From the NCBI RefSeq assembly GCF_004138485.1, contig NZ_RYEV01000004.1, positions 742,803 to 806,802 of the forward strand: 64,000 bases of DNA, written 5' to 3'. Position numbers and translations under genes: made by a program. Positions 56,601 to 62,502 of this stretch are shown piece by piece (positions within the stretch are counted from its first letter, which is position 1; each line of letters opens with the position of its first letter). The stretch is from Peristeroidobacter soli (GTDB taxonomy: Bacteria; Pseudomonadota; Gammaproteobacteria; Steroidobacterales; Steroidobacteraceae). The notes beneath the pieces were generated by a model. That model had not been told where the DNA came from, did not search any database, and was given only the letters and a program-made list of their open reading frames with translations.

Positions 56601-57005
56601 GATCCGGCTCGGGCTGTCCGAATGCACGCGGTTGACCGCGATCCAGTCGGCGCGCTGCTGCTGGAATTCCAGGATCTCGTTGGCCTGCAGCTCGAAGCGC
56701 TCCCAGTCGAGCAAAGCCTTCTGCTCGGTCTGTTCGATGGTCATCAGCGGCCGGCCGTCGGTGGCCGTGCCCACCACGGGACGGTTCGCGCCAGTCCACT
56801 TCGACATCGTGCCGTTGGGCAGGCGGACCATGCCGTTCTGCATGGCCACCATCGAACCGAACGGCGCGGTCTGCGCGAACGCGTGACTGCCGGTCAGTGC
56901 TGCCGCCACGGCGATGGCGATCGCCGAGGTACGTTTCGCCGACAGACGCAACGGCTTGCGTGCAGCCGACTTACGGAAACGGGAATGAGCGGGCTTGCGA
57001 TCCAT
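44670..57005 (-). CDS. Giant filamentous-hemagglutinin-like exoprotein (TpsA), DUF3739-type C-terminus
   Basis: The product has 4,111 residues. It has an extended basic signal region cleaved near HAFAQ (about residue 45), then a hemagglutination-activity/TPS domain whose core occurs twice (about 88-127, KALLDWERFELQANEILEF; about 182-220, KAILNWSDMSTQAGEVLKF). Thousands of residues of beta-helix-like repeats rich in Gly, Asn, Ser and Thr follow (GGDINVNVGD, SGNVTLAQGSSIDV), then a C-terminal region of DUF3739 type ending PSIIEVKVLGYGEE. A CX6C pair near the end provides the only cysteines seen. ATG at 57005 was preferred to GTG at 57014. It is the last gene of an operon with its TpsB transporter and Ton genes. 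Confidence 0.93.
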   Translation of the reverse strand: MDRKPAHSRFRKSAARKPLRLSAKRTSAIAIAVAAALTGSHAFAQTAPFGSMVAMQNGMVRLPNGTMSKWTGANRPVVGTATDGRPLMTIEQTEQKALLDWERFELQANEILEFQQQRADWIAVNRVHSDSPSRIDGEIRAIGRVFILNDNGVLMGEGATVNTRQLVTGRGVSDVLVEGNTTTLVQSKDKAILNWSDMSTQAGEVLKFQQEKKDWIALNRSLLEGQATQLKGDIKADGHLVLVAREGLAIDGKIEAQQVIASSLEVRDAQFLSSHGLMSQADNYNDRFDPTFSNTWKYNIDPQWNQGLLYADDPPPPAHDPNDPLRYAVTIGSTGSIQTSSRGKVMLFGPNVNNRGRIRVQDEGQVILGAGDNIYLVSSGSGGVVSAYAGAYNPMSFMRANIPYNGTPWRGGGVVTAEWVDFINNMTAGTDLGTFAVGDVMTPEQGGAVFNRIAAYINEQQARRVADVGFHARNEGIITSLRGGHVDFRGWNLEQMGSIEMTSTAAFRGAISFTPVMYDYQEYPNNSENGPLVPGNGNVVFGRGSLTQITPDLDATDTIPVSEGPQSVGSLTINARSVHLQQDAVIYLPSGSMNVLLDAAGHVFSNRGAGANPDNEDGTRFLMDRGATIDLSGWETTLGMGYHQVTGKLYAAQLADSPLQRDGALYRQEISVDRRFGTNVADWRSFDNLSQGTLAQFLINGGSLTMDIGDDFIMKAGSVIDVSGGKITYQDGFVYTSLLRRLDGSIIDIREADPDELYMGLANTWTKYDTKWNTQRTYYIPLMSSVEGRYETSYEQGGNAGSIKILAPDTVLQGTLLGGTTIGRYQRTNRPNAGVFELNNAGESEKEYVSNNILITAAEQALADGFGMRDMLSDVYGDLFGDEFDPETDAPASKGRLLDNTTLTSADFFRRSTMGSYSFDQDGRIDPDTLVNNSFVPLDGAAVRVEQGAQLNLANGASLEITAGQRIEFLGSVRTEGGDVSLTGMSLRFGESSAIDTRGSWYSDYELNDPVALSSVPRIDGGNISLAAYGDETDPDDVTLTLPSTMLLDATGGAWVDRNGTLKAGKGGDINVNVGDVPEFDLSGLDSARAYGLGGNGKFSMGVARNIHIGTELPAVEEDETEAMLFRPEFFQNSGFSAISLQSSNGTVTLQEGVHVNATSASLQLDPSTLHNGVLSAYYAPSGTDIYDLATPRYLPPEQRAAGLRNGMAISLGGVALGIGEGSLLSTEAGGSLVLGAGLVDVYGTLLAPAGTISLSGGVDKGSVLVHETARLLAPGAVRILSRGMDSSGRELVDGEVLNGGTINLSAPTLKIERGAVIDVSGTSAMFDLAQSASGSVVRQPRTVASDGGSISVSGQSLDVNDATFLGHAGGAGARGGNFSLSWAGGYELTRDPPWAPTPETVYDAFGWYFEYGYINDVNGNPLSSFFGTDLSQVDWNIFGQVYDFQFPPGFTVGSREELVALLKAYDAAVLGAAPVLLVGDNLPDTGSGGGGPLAPKVEPALRALLEQLGGYQFLPIPDGRPSPVTRLSPSNIVAGGFSGLEIDASPGIVFAGNATLGGRRADGSAIFDRIKLSAPRIMGQDGASVNINADVVILSGEASGLPVDQAMYDVALSEIGVNPVNEDTHLRIAADKLLQIESAQFYGYSDTLLSSGGDIRLVGGPPPAAGQPPQGIIQSAGKLIFKADQLYAATGRRFDIKSDDTIEILPQDAGTPINASPYEAGAELTLTAPRIVQGGTIRSPLGTINLVGVEDGSEGANTITLLPGSLTSVSGDGKVIPYGVTASGDTWIDPITGQELTALPSKSVNLTAETLDMREGAVLDVKGGGDLFASEFTPGIGGTKDWTTGYRNEDYEWVNDASNVFAVIPGYDAEIAPVGLGNTSGAAIGERIWLSGGSGLPAGYYTLLPARYALLPGAFRVTSNHHYGDHGNMVPGQSRALLDGSSIQAGYRFMPGADGSPRYTAQRTDGFLVMPGATLRERSQYVETRANTFYLSDAFLKKALRTNRPVGEVPRIPLDGGSVVLDASGSITLDATLRSAAAEGGRGGFADIKGEKILVAGAGTDLSLYQDYLVLDSDRLNGFGAESLLLGGVRQQGAVNVEIDVGATDIVIDNAGSVLSGPELLFASGGDITVKAGSAVETRGTISGSSGDLRVRPSIASYTDDRGTAWAGDDVLVHGDLDQGAVLRLSSSEQVDILRNINSVDALAQLIADPVALAAINAQRAAGGLDPITHRGSLLIEEGARLTSSRSLALDATNDTRLSSGASVSTRQISASASRVSVGEVPSGTNGLVFAGGSLGALAAAEDILLKSYSSIDFYGSATLRADGALSLDSRQINAVNADHGTVTIAGKSLTLTNTNGGTATATAGTTRLLLEGDNIYLAGEDKWLSGVGSVDIQARERVIGRDDNTLYVPAGLNIQAADVTADSGARLFFDAQGEVTINNNGNTNLPAFQTLGATLGVTGSSVVNQGRMGLTGGTINLRARSGNVTLAQGSSIDVTSNTSQIFDVEVGVAGGTVNLTSDHGNIDMRSGATIDISGTSAGGDAGTLHTSAAEGEVLLAGNVLGTANAGYRSGSFTSLSRTIADFTGLNAQLDLGGFRQSRRFEVNEGDINVSSTVSVQEFAAVANRGSINVDGTISTVGDNGGRIQLSAARNVTVSSTGRLIARANAGESSGGTVFLETTGENGGRINITAGSQIDVTGTGEGGRVVRLRAPQLGGDVAIDPVAGTILGARSVIAEAFRVYDNVHTIDQAVIDTVSADAISFMTNAAAIQARLGSGVTVAPGIELRSDSDMELVQDWDLHDLRFGTDQSAGVLTLRAAGDLLINGNLSDGFDGSTSDAALLGGNSWTLNLTAGANITSPDSLAVLPVGLLADGKGSIIVGGTPDTIEYYKIHITTGPLAGTIEHRLYLKDGNGQLVRINDDAPPGRYVELTRDAATGLYIDPTTNQPIQKDPVTGDYVETNNYGKVALPELYSESNGADQFLNGEAPQITQYGQSRAVQWDNSTGYMVRTGTAGINLASGRDIVLQYAPSVIYTAGQSAAPIADFHAPTRLPLFAPGDWWGPMSGYYLEGGGDLLMRAQGNIIGASSDQLPNAWLWRYGTLDQATGDFRQLGNQSLGRDYEQTTWFVRFDKYQAGIGALGGGNVDISAGGDVNNLTVNLPNTGRVSGGYNGIERVLHTSGGGDLSVRAGGNIGSGIFYVAEGTARLTAGGSFNSSRQVKAVRQVGFEPLTIRGYDLYTTLLTSSADFHLQSGGDLNIDAVLDPMNIEQAQNNKNGGGGNFGPDNIQQYVGDDRLRELYGVAFMSYTPDASVDLFSAGGDVNIWNNHGNLGLLQWRGSYMQPQHYFIRAGSPGVSIGGEVSTLWPATLSAVAAAGDVVVKGGMYLAPAPKGNLSLLAKQNVLFGQGSRIDDPFAELNRDAQNYFPSYEDIFMSQSRMDALPDATNIRQTYGSIIDPGVFTQAGLTETGFNLGSQGWDELHLPDLHAGDTVPARIYAAEGDVVTTRQINLPKQLWVQAGRHVYFPYYAIQHNSEQDLSLIRAGEGLYFSGSGYVNVAGPGRLEIETGKDFWMPSNAKGVTSSRIAYTDLNPYDLIPGAPWHPDQAAADIAISTGFNQTPNYEAFEDAYLNPELVAEMAEYLLDDAGGGRELPIYLFDRIYARGNGSDSMFASPELAAGFVNYVRGMQGLPPLATAADQSAYLDQAWNYWLALPPSQTTAYDGLVPRMTPAEAKARGAKPEFYQPERREGLVNYVRRLQGLEALQTQEEQLAYLDQAWTYWNTLSTDYKTPLYRNTFFMELRTTGREVNDPDSDRHNTTFRGYDAIATLFPGAQKRDGEALSEGESRWAGDFETFASRVISNGGGKVEYVIPGGGFKLANVSATPGETGQPTSSIDRGNALRAGVITQDGGDINIFSKSSVTVNNSRILTTKGGNIMIWSSYGDIAAGKGAKTSITPQFYDYSLGNWLHMDRVPAGLPTGAGIGTLATQPGVPVADVDLIAPNGIVDAGDAGLRVSGNFNVFAVQILGTDNIDVQGVSTGLPVPPAAPPTSLNIDDAAAKATKVTGALLDSLKKVQDNAAIKSPSIIEVKVLGYGEECAEDRQDCRTDEKSEQK
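45657..45995 (-). repeat. Tandem 42-residue helical repeats inside the exoprotein
   Basis: Two 42-codon units (45870-45995 and 45657-45782) are separated by 29 codons. They share about 24 identical positions by eye, including GxVNYVRxxQGL and AYLDQAWxYW. They look helical and are unlike the surrounding beta-helix repeats. Confidence 0.75.
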
Positions 57006-57069
57006 GGTGTTCACTACTGTGCTGCGGCTCGAACTTCAGGCGTTGACGTTGTTATCCAGGGGACGGCGC

Positions 57070-57813
57070 TCAGCCGGGCGGAGTGCGCCCGGTGCTGTCC
57101 GGCCCATTGCTGTTGGACTTATTGGCGGCGTCCTTGCGCAAGCTGTTCTGCATCTGTTTTTCCAGGCTCGGCGGCAGCGTGTCCTCGTGCATGCGCTGGC
57201 TGCGCAGCCGGTCCTCGAACTCCTGCATCAGGTTCTGCAGCTTCACTTGCTGGAGCTGCAGTACCGGCTCGCGCTTGGTGAAGCTGTTGAAGTCCTTGTC
57301 GCGATACATCGTGATCAGCTCCTGCGAGACCTTGTACATCTCCTGATTCCGGTCACGGCACAGACCGACCAGCTCCTGCTTCAGCGCCGAGTTCTTCTCG
57401 GCGTTGTCGAGCATGGACTTCATGTTCTGCACGGCCTGCGAGCTGCGCGCGCTATCGGCGCGCAGTCGTTCCAACTCTTCGCGCGTGTCTTTCAACTGTT
57501 GGGTCGTTTGATTGAGCCGGCTGGTCTTCGCCACCAGCTCGGCCTCATTGGAGTGGTTGTCGCCCTTCACTTGCACGGCTTGCTGACGCATGCGGTCGAA
57601 CTCCACACGCTGCCCGTCCAGTTGCGCCTGCAGGCGCGCCAGCTCGCTGCGCAACGAATTGCGCTCCTGCTCGCTCTGGCGCAGTTGCATCTGGGTCCGG
57701 CGCAGCACGTCGTTGTCGGCGTTCTGCGCGTGGGCCAGAGAAACACTGGCCAGGACGCCGCAGATCGCCAGCGCCAGGAAATGTTTATTGGAGATCACTT
57801 TGCTGGTGGTCAT
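57070..57813 (-). CDS. Exported coiled-coil protein of the TPS operon
   Basis: The product has 247 residues with a signal peptide (LALAICGVLASVSLAHAQ) and then almost continuous coiled coil (about 35-150: heptads such as LRSELARLQAQLDGQR and LKDTREELERLRADS). A helical region follows with two of its few features, GLCRDRNQEMYKVS and LQNLMQEFEDRLRSQ, and a disordered Ser/Asn/Lys tail. It sits 55 bases before the giant exoprotein gene and 13 bases after the porin gene. A periplasmic scaffold or chaperone for the exoprotein is a reasonable inference; no family was recognised. Confidence 0.8.
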   Translation of the reverse strand: MTTSKVISNKHFLALAICGVLASVSLAHAQNADNDVLRRTQMQLRQSEQERNSLRSELARLQAQLDGQRVEFDRMRQQAVQVKGDNHSNEAELVAKTSRLNQTTQQLKDTREELERLRADSARSSQAVQNMKSMLDNAEKNSALKQELVGLCRDRNQEMYKVSQELITMYRDKDFNSFTKREPVLQLQQVKLQNLMQEFEDRLRSQRMHEDTLPPSLEKQMQNSLRKDAANKSNSNGPDSTGRTPPG

Positions 57814-57826
57814 GCTGATTGCTCCG

Positions 57827-59440
57827 TCAGAAGCGCGCGTTCACATCGAGCAGCACCACGTCGGTGCTGAACGGCGGCCGGTCGATGGAGTCGGCGCTGT
57901 CCCATTCCAGGGTCAGCCAGGTATTGCGTGTCAGGCCGTAGCTGGCCTCGACCGCGTAACCCTTCAGGTCCGTGCCGCCATACACGCCGAAGTCCGAATC
58001 GGTGAAGGCCGCGAGCACGGCATCCGTCTCGAGCTTTCGATACGTCGCGGCGAAGCTCCAGTCATGACGATCGGCGATGCGAACGTCGCCGACCTGGATG
58101 CGAGCCTGCCAGCCGGTGTCGCCGGCCGGCACGCCTGGCTCGCCGCGCAAGCGATCGATCTCGGCGGTGTCGAGCGCACGATTGCGCACGTAGTCGCCAG
58201 TGAAGCGCACGGCCTTGCCGTCGCCGAAGCGATACGCCACATCCGCGGTGATGTTCATCAGCTCGAACTTGGACGCGAGACCCGCAAGCGTGGTCAAGCC
58301 ATCGGTGCGCATGTTGAACACTGAGTTGCCCGGTCCCAGAATCGGCGGCCGGGTGAAGTCGTTGAGACGCGAGCCGTCCGGCGGATTGAGCTTGCTCTGC
58401 ACGTTGTCGAAGTCGTAGTACGCACCGGCCAGCGTGAATTCGAGATTGCCGAACGTGAGTTTGCTGCCGAGCTGGCCGGCGTACAGCCAGCTGTCGGATT
58501 CCACATCCAGCTCACGCAGCGGGAACGCACCGCCATTCAAGAACACGGTCGCCGGACCGAACGGCTGACGGAACTGCGCGGCCACGCCTTCCATGCGCAG
58601 ATCGGTGTCCCACACCAGGTCGGTGGAGAAGAACGGATTCGCCATGCGACCGCCGATCAATGTCAGCTGCTTGAACGGCTGCGCTTCGATATAAGCCAGA
58701 TCGATCCAGCCGGCGTCCTTGGTAAAATAGTCGCCGAAAGTCTTGTTCGTGGAGATGGGCCCGTTGTCCTGACCGGAAGCCAGGCCGATGCCGACCTTCA
58801 CGCCGTCCGTCACTTTGGCGGTGAGCTCCATGCGGGCGCGATAGCGCACCCGATTGCGATCTTCGGTGGCGTTCACGAACGGGAAGCCGTCGGCGGTGGT
58901 CACGCCACCTGCATTGTTGATGGCCTGCACGTCCGGCACGAACGGAAAGTTGCCGCTGTCGAAGAAATCGCCGTGATAGCGCAGACGGAAATCGCCGCTC
59001 CACGAAATGCGATCGAGCCATTCGGGCAGCGCGTCCGGCGTGCCCCAGCGTTCGTTCTTCGCCTGCGTGGTGATTTCCTTGCGCAACTCCTCGCGCATTT
59101 CGTTCTTCACGCTTTCCGGAACGTACGGCACGCGCACCTGATTGCTCGGCGGCGGCGTCTGACGCTGGCGAGCCAGCGAGGCTTCGCGTTCGGCCGCATC
59201 GAGCAGCTGTTGAGCGCGCTCGAGCGTGATGACGCCTTCGCGCACCAGCTCTTGAATCAAGGCGATGGTGACCGACGATGTCTGTGCAGCGGACGCCGCT
59301 GCCGTCGACTCCGCCGCTTGCACCTGCTCCGACGGCGTCTGCGTCTGCGCATGCACCTGGTGGCTCGCCGCCGCGCCGAGGAGGATCAGCGCACAAGCAT
59401 GCGCCAGCTTTTGATTCGCCACCGGATTCTGATTGCCCAT
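57827..59440 (-). CDS. Putative outer-membrane porin of the TPS operon
   Basis: The product has 537 residues: a signal peptide (CALILLGAAASHQVHAQ), an N-terminal helical segment (about 55-120, IALIQELVREGVITLERAQ, RQRQTPPPSNQ) and a beta barrel (about 140-537) of the type called putative porin: ISWSGDFRLRYHGDFF, RNRVRYRARMELTAKVTDGVKVGIGL, and a final strand DVVLLDVNARF ending in Phe. The start at 59440 has AAGGG upstream. Its place between tonB and the exoprotein genes suggests a role in the same machine. Confidence 0.87.
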   Translation of the reverse strand: MGNQNPVANQKLAHACALILLGAAASHQVHAQTQTPSEQVQAAESTAAASAAQTSSVTIALIQELVREGVITLERAQQLLDAAEREASLARQRQTPPPSNQVRVPYVPESVKNEMREELRKEITTQAKNERWGTPDALPEWLDRISWSGDFRLRYHGDFFDSGNFPFVPDVQAINNAGGVTTADGFPFVNATEDRNRVRYRARMELTAKVTDGVKVGIGLASGQDNGPISTNKTFGDYFTKDAGWIDLAYIEAQPFKQLTLIGGRMANPFFSTDLVWDTDLRMEGVAAQFRQPFGPATVFLNGGAFPLRELDVESDSWLYAGQLGSKLTFGNLEFTLAGAYYDFDNVQSKLNPPDGSRLNDFTRPPILGPGNSVFNMRTDGLTTLAGLASKFELMNITADVAYRFGDGKAVRFTGDYVRNRALDTAEIDRLRGEPGVPAGDTGWQARIQVGDVRIADRHDWSFAATYRKLETDAVLAAFTDSDFGVYGGTDLKGYAVEASYGLTRNTWLTLEWDSADSIDRPPFSTDVVLLDVNARF

Positions 59441-59491
59441 GATAGGTCGCCCTTCGTACCGTTCGTTATCCATATAAAAGAGTTGCGCGAG

Positions 59492-60199
59492 CTAATCCTG
59501 AGTCGCGCGGATATTGATGCCCGTCACCATGAGCGGCTTGACGTTCGCCGGCCGGCCGCGGGACAGCGGCGGCAAGCGGCTGAGCACGTCGCGGATGGCC
59601 GCGTCGAGCTCCTTGTTGCCCGTGGAGCTCTGCAACTCGGCCCGCTCAAACTTGCCGTTCGGATCGATTACAAACAACACTTCGAGATAGCCCGCCGCCG
59701 TGCTGGTGCGAGGATCGGCACGCAGCGCGCGCCGCACGTGAGTTGCCACGAACGCATCCCAGCTGCCGCCGCCACCGCCACGACCGAACAAACCGCCGCC
59801 CTTGCCCGCCGCCAGATGAAAACTGTCGGCGCCGATGTCGGCGGCACGGTTCAAGCCCGCCGCCAGATCGGTGCTCGGCTCGGGCGATGAGGTCTCGCTC
59901 ACTTCCTGCACGTCCTGCTGAACCTCGGCCTCCTGTTTCGGCTCGATGATCTTTTCCGGCTCCGGCAGTTTTTCTTGCTGCGGCGGTGGCGGTGGCGGTG
60001 GCGGCGGCAGCATCGTGATCTGTTGAGTCACGTACTGCTTCGGCACCGGCGGCTCGCCCCGGTTGAGCACGAAGAAACCGATGACGAACGCGATGCCCGC
60101 CAGCACCAGCAACAGGCCCACTGGAATGCGCCGGCGCGGTGGCGGCGGAAGCGGAAAATTGGGAGAGATCCCCGGAGTAGTCATGAATGCGACGCTCAT
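59492..60199 (-). CDS. TonB-family energy transducer of the TPS operon
   Basis: The product has about 235 residues: a short N-terminal stretch, one membrane helix (IPVGLLLVLAGIAFVIGFFVL), a Pro-rich segment with nine consecutive Pro, an acidic spacer, a Gly-rich hinge (GGGLFGRGGGGGSW) and a C-terminal TonB domain (AAGYLEVLFVIDPNGKF, AAIRDVLSRLPPL). The exact start is uncertain: TTG 60205, ATG 60199 or ATG 60184, none with a strong ribosome binding site. It immediately follows exbD. Confidence 0.9.
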   Translation of the reverse strand: MSVAFMTTPGISPNFPLPPPPRRRIPVGLLLVLAGIAFVIGFFVLNRGEPPVPKQYVTQQITMLPPPPPPPPPQQEKLPEPEKIIEPKQEAEVQQDVQEVSETSSPEPSTDLAAGLNRAADIGADSFHLAAGKGGGLFGRGGGGGSWDAFVATHVRRALRADPRTSTAAGYLEVLFVIDPNGKFERAELQSSTGNKELDAAIRDVLSRLPPLSRGRPANVKPLMVTGINIRATQD

Positions 60200-60208
60200 T
60201 GCCAATGA

Positions 60209-60616
60209 CTACTGCGCCGGCGCCTGCCGCTCGCTCACCAGACCGAGCTGGGTGATCTGCAGCTTGGCGCAGATATCCAGCACTTCCATGATGCGTCCGT
60301 ACTGCGCCGTGCGATCGCCCTTGATCACCACCGGGAACTCCGGCGTCACGGCCTGATACGAACGCAGCTGCGACTCCAGCTCCGTCATGGTCACCGGGAA
60401 CGTGTCGAGGAACACGCGCCCGTCGTTGGTGATGGAAATGGCCTTGGTGGTCGGCTTCGCGAGGCTCTGCGCCGCGCTCGCCTTGGGCACGCTGATCTTG
60501 ATTCCCTGCACCGAAGCGGTAGTCATGATGATGAAGATGACCAACAGCACGTAGGCCAGATCCAGCATCGGCGTGATGTTGATGTCGTCATAGGGCTTGT
60601 TGGTGTGAACTTTCAT
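60209..60616 (-). CDS. ExbD-family protein of the TPS operon
   Basis: The product has 135 residues with the ExbD signature INITPMLDLAYVLLVIFIIMTT, which carries the membrane Asp, and a periplasmic domain with VIKGDRTAQYGRIMEVLDICAKL. It forms a proton channel with the preceding DUF2341-ExbB fusion. It sits three bases after that gene. Confidence 0.94.
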   Translation of the reverse strand: MKVHTNKPYDDINITPMLDLAYVLLVIFIIMTTASVQGIKISVPKASAAQSLAKPTTKAISITNDGRVFLDTFPVTMTELESQLRSYQAVTPEFPVVIKGDRTAQYGRIMEVLDICAKLQITQLGLVSERQAPAQ

Positions 60617-60619
60617 GAC

Positions 60620-62467
60620 TTATCGTCGGTACAGCTCGGTCATCTTGCTGACGAACTCGTTGGCAAACACGGCCATCTCGGCAGTGATGTTGCTGATGCG
60701 CGTGGTCAGATAGTTGTATGCAAACAAGGCGGGAATGGCGACCGCGAGGCCGGCGACCGTGGCCATCAACGCCGCCGCGACACCCGGAGCGATTGCGTTG
60801 ACGTTCACGTCGCCGGCCGCCGCGATGGATGCGAACGTGATCATCACGCCCACGACCGTGCCCAGCAGCCCGAGGAACGGACCGCCCGAGATGGCGATGG
60901 TGAGAAACACCATTTGTTTGTTGAGCAGTTGCTGTTCGCGGATCTGCGCCGAATCCAGCGAGGCACGCAGCGCCTCTGCGGTCTGCGAGTCGATCGAGAA
61001 CGGCGAGAGTGTGGTCGCCATCGCGATGCGCTGTTCGATTTCAGCCGCGCCGGTGCCGTAGATGCGGAAGATCGAAGAGTCGGCGAGCTTGGCCGCGGCC
61101 GGCGTCGTCGGGATGGGCTGCACGCCGAGGTTGCCCGACTGCTTCTGCCGCGCGAGCGCCAGATACAGTTCCTGGAATTCTCGCAGGAAGCCCTGGTTGG
61201 CTTTGTCCACGCGACTCACATAGTCGAGGCGGCTCCAGATCACGATCACGCTGATGACCAGCATCACGCCGAGCAGCGCGATCACCACCCAGCCGTCGAC
61301 GGTCACGGCGCTGAGCAGAATCGTGAAGTAACCGCCGCTGAACCAGTCGCCGCGAATCTCGGCCTTCGGCGCGAAGCTGATGAAGGAAGCATCCCTGCCC
61401 TGCGTCGCCGCCGCGAAGGCCAGCGACTGCGGCGTGCGGGGCGCGTTGGACATCGTCAACTCGTCCAGCGAGCCGATGAAACCGGCGTTCGAGCTGGCCG
61501 CGACCGAATGCAGGCCGGCGACCGCCAGGGCCTGCGAATCGGCGCCGATGGTCGACTCACCGCCCAGCTCCGGCAGCTTCGCCACCAGCACTGCGGCTTC
61601 GATGCCGTTTACATACAAACGAATCGAGTCGGAAGCGACCACGGCCAGGTGCAACCAGGACTGCGATTGCACGGGACTGGGTGCAATCGTCTCCTGCGCA
61701 TTCCCGGCCGCGTCCACCACCCGAACGAACGGACGGTTCTGATCGAGGCCGATCAGCAAGCGCGCCGGGGAAGTTTCGCCGGCGGCGCTCAACTTGGTGA
61801 ACACGACGGAGCGGGCTTGCGGACGCTCGGCCTCCGGCTTGATCCATGCGGACCAGGTGAGCGGCGCGCCTGCAGGCAGGCTCAGCGATGCCGACGGAGC
61901 GATCCGCACGTGCATGTTGCCGTTGAACTGTGCGCCTTGACGGATCAGCGCTTCGAACGAAGGCATCGCGGTCGAGCTGACGGCGTTGTTGCCGTTCGCA
62001 GTCTGATCGCGCGGCGGACCTGCGGTCTCGTTGAAGTGATACACCAGCGCCGTCTCGCCATCGTAAGTGGCGGGCGCGTTGCTGACGCCGGTGGCCTGTT
62101 CGTTGCCGTAGTACAGCCAGATGTGTTGCGGCTTGCCGGGTTCGACCGTCGGCACGTCCACCCAGATGTAGGCGAGGCTCGCGACGCCGTCGAATGTTTC
62201 GATGTGATAGTTCAGCGGCGTCTGATCGTCGGCCGCGACGAAGCGCAAGTCGGTGCCATCGCTGCGTGCATCGAGGAACGCGAAGTTGCCCTCGTGCAGA
62301 CGCACCAGCAGGGGCACGCGCGTCAGCGACTCGCCCGGTGGCACGGTGAGCCGACCCGGATCGAGCGTGATCTGCGTGCGGAAGTTCCAGTCCTCGTTCC
62401 ACCATGCCCAGCAGGCATGCGGCAGGCCCAACAGGCCGAGGAACAGGAGCACGATCGACTTCTTCAT
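60620..62467 (-). CDS. Exported DUF2341-LamG domain fused to ExbB/TolQ/MotA proton channel
   Basis: The product has 615 residues: a signal peptide (IVLLFLGLLGLPHACWA), a DUF2341 domain (about 22-125, WWNEDWNFRTQITLD), a concanavalin/LamG-like domain (about 140-345, LTWSAWIKPEA, WLHLAVVASDSIRLYVNG, IGSLDELTMSN), a membrane helix (GWVVIALLGVMLVISVIVIW), and an ExbB channel module (about 500-615, ISGGPFLGLLGTVVGVMITF and GVAAALMATVAGLAVAIPAL). The lectin-like domains should lie in the periplasm. It could sense or bind the exoprotein or a glycan while the channel powers TonB. Confidence 0.92.
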   Translation of the reverse strand: MKKSIVLLFLGLLGLPHACWAWWNEDWNFRTQITLDPGRLTVPPGESLTRVPLLVRLHEGNFAFLDARSDGTDLRFVAADDQTPLNYHIETFDGVASLAYIWVDVPTVEPGKPQHIWLYYGNEQATGVSNAPATYDGETALVYHFNETAGPPRDQTANGNNAVSSTAMPSFEALIRQGAQFNGNMHVRIAPSASLSLPAGAPLTWSAWIKPEAERPQARSVVFTKLSAAGETSPARLLIGLDQNRPFVRVVDAAGNAQETIAPSPVQSQSWLHLAVVASDSIRLYVNGIEAAVLVAKLPELGGESTIGADSQALAVAGLHSVAASSNAGFIGSLDELTMSNAPRTPQSLAFAAATQGRDASFISFAPKAEIRGDWFSGGYFTILLSAVTVDGWVVIALLGVMLVISVIVIWSRLDYVSRVDKANQGFLREFQELYLALARQKQSGNLGVQPIPTTPAAAKLADSSIFRIYGTGAAEIEQRIAMATTLSPFSIDSQTAEALRASLDSAQIREQQLLNKQMVFLTIAISGGPFLGLLGTVVGVMITFASIAAAGDVNVNAIAPGVAAALMATVAGLAVAIPALFAYNYLTTRISNITAEMAVFANEFVSKMTELYRR

Positions 62468-62502
62468 CTAATATTTCTCAGGCTTGGGAATAGTCGTGGG
62501 GA

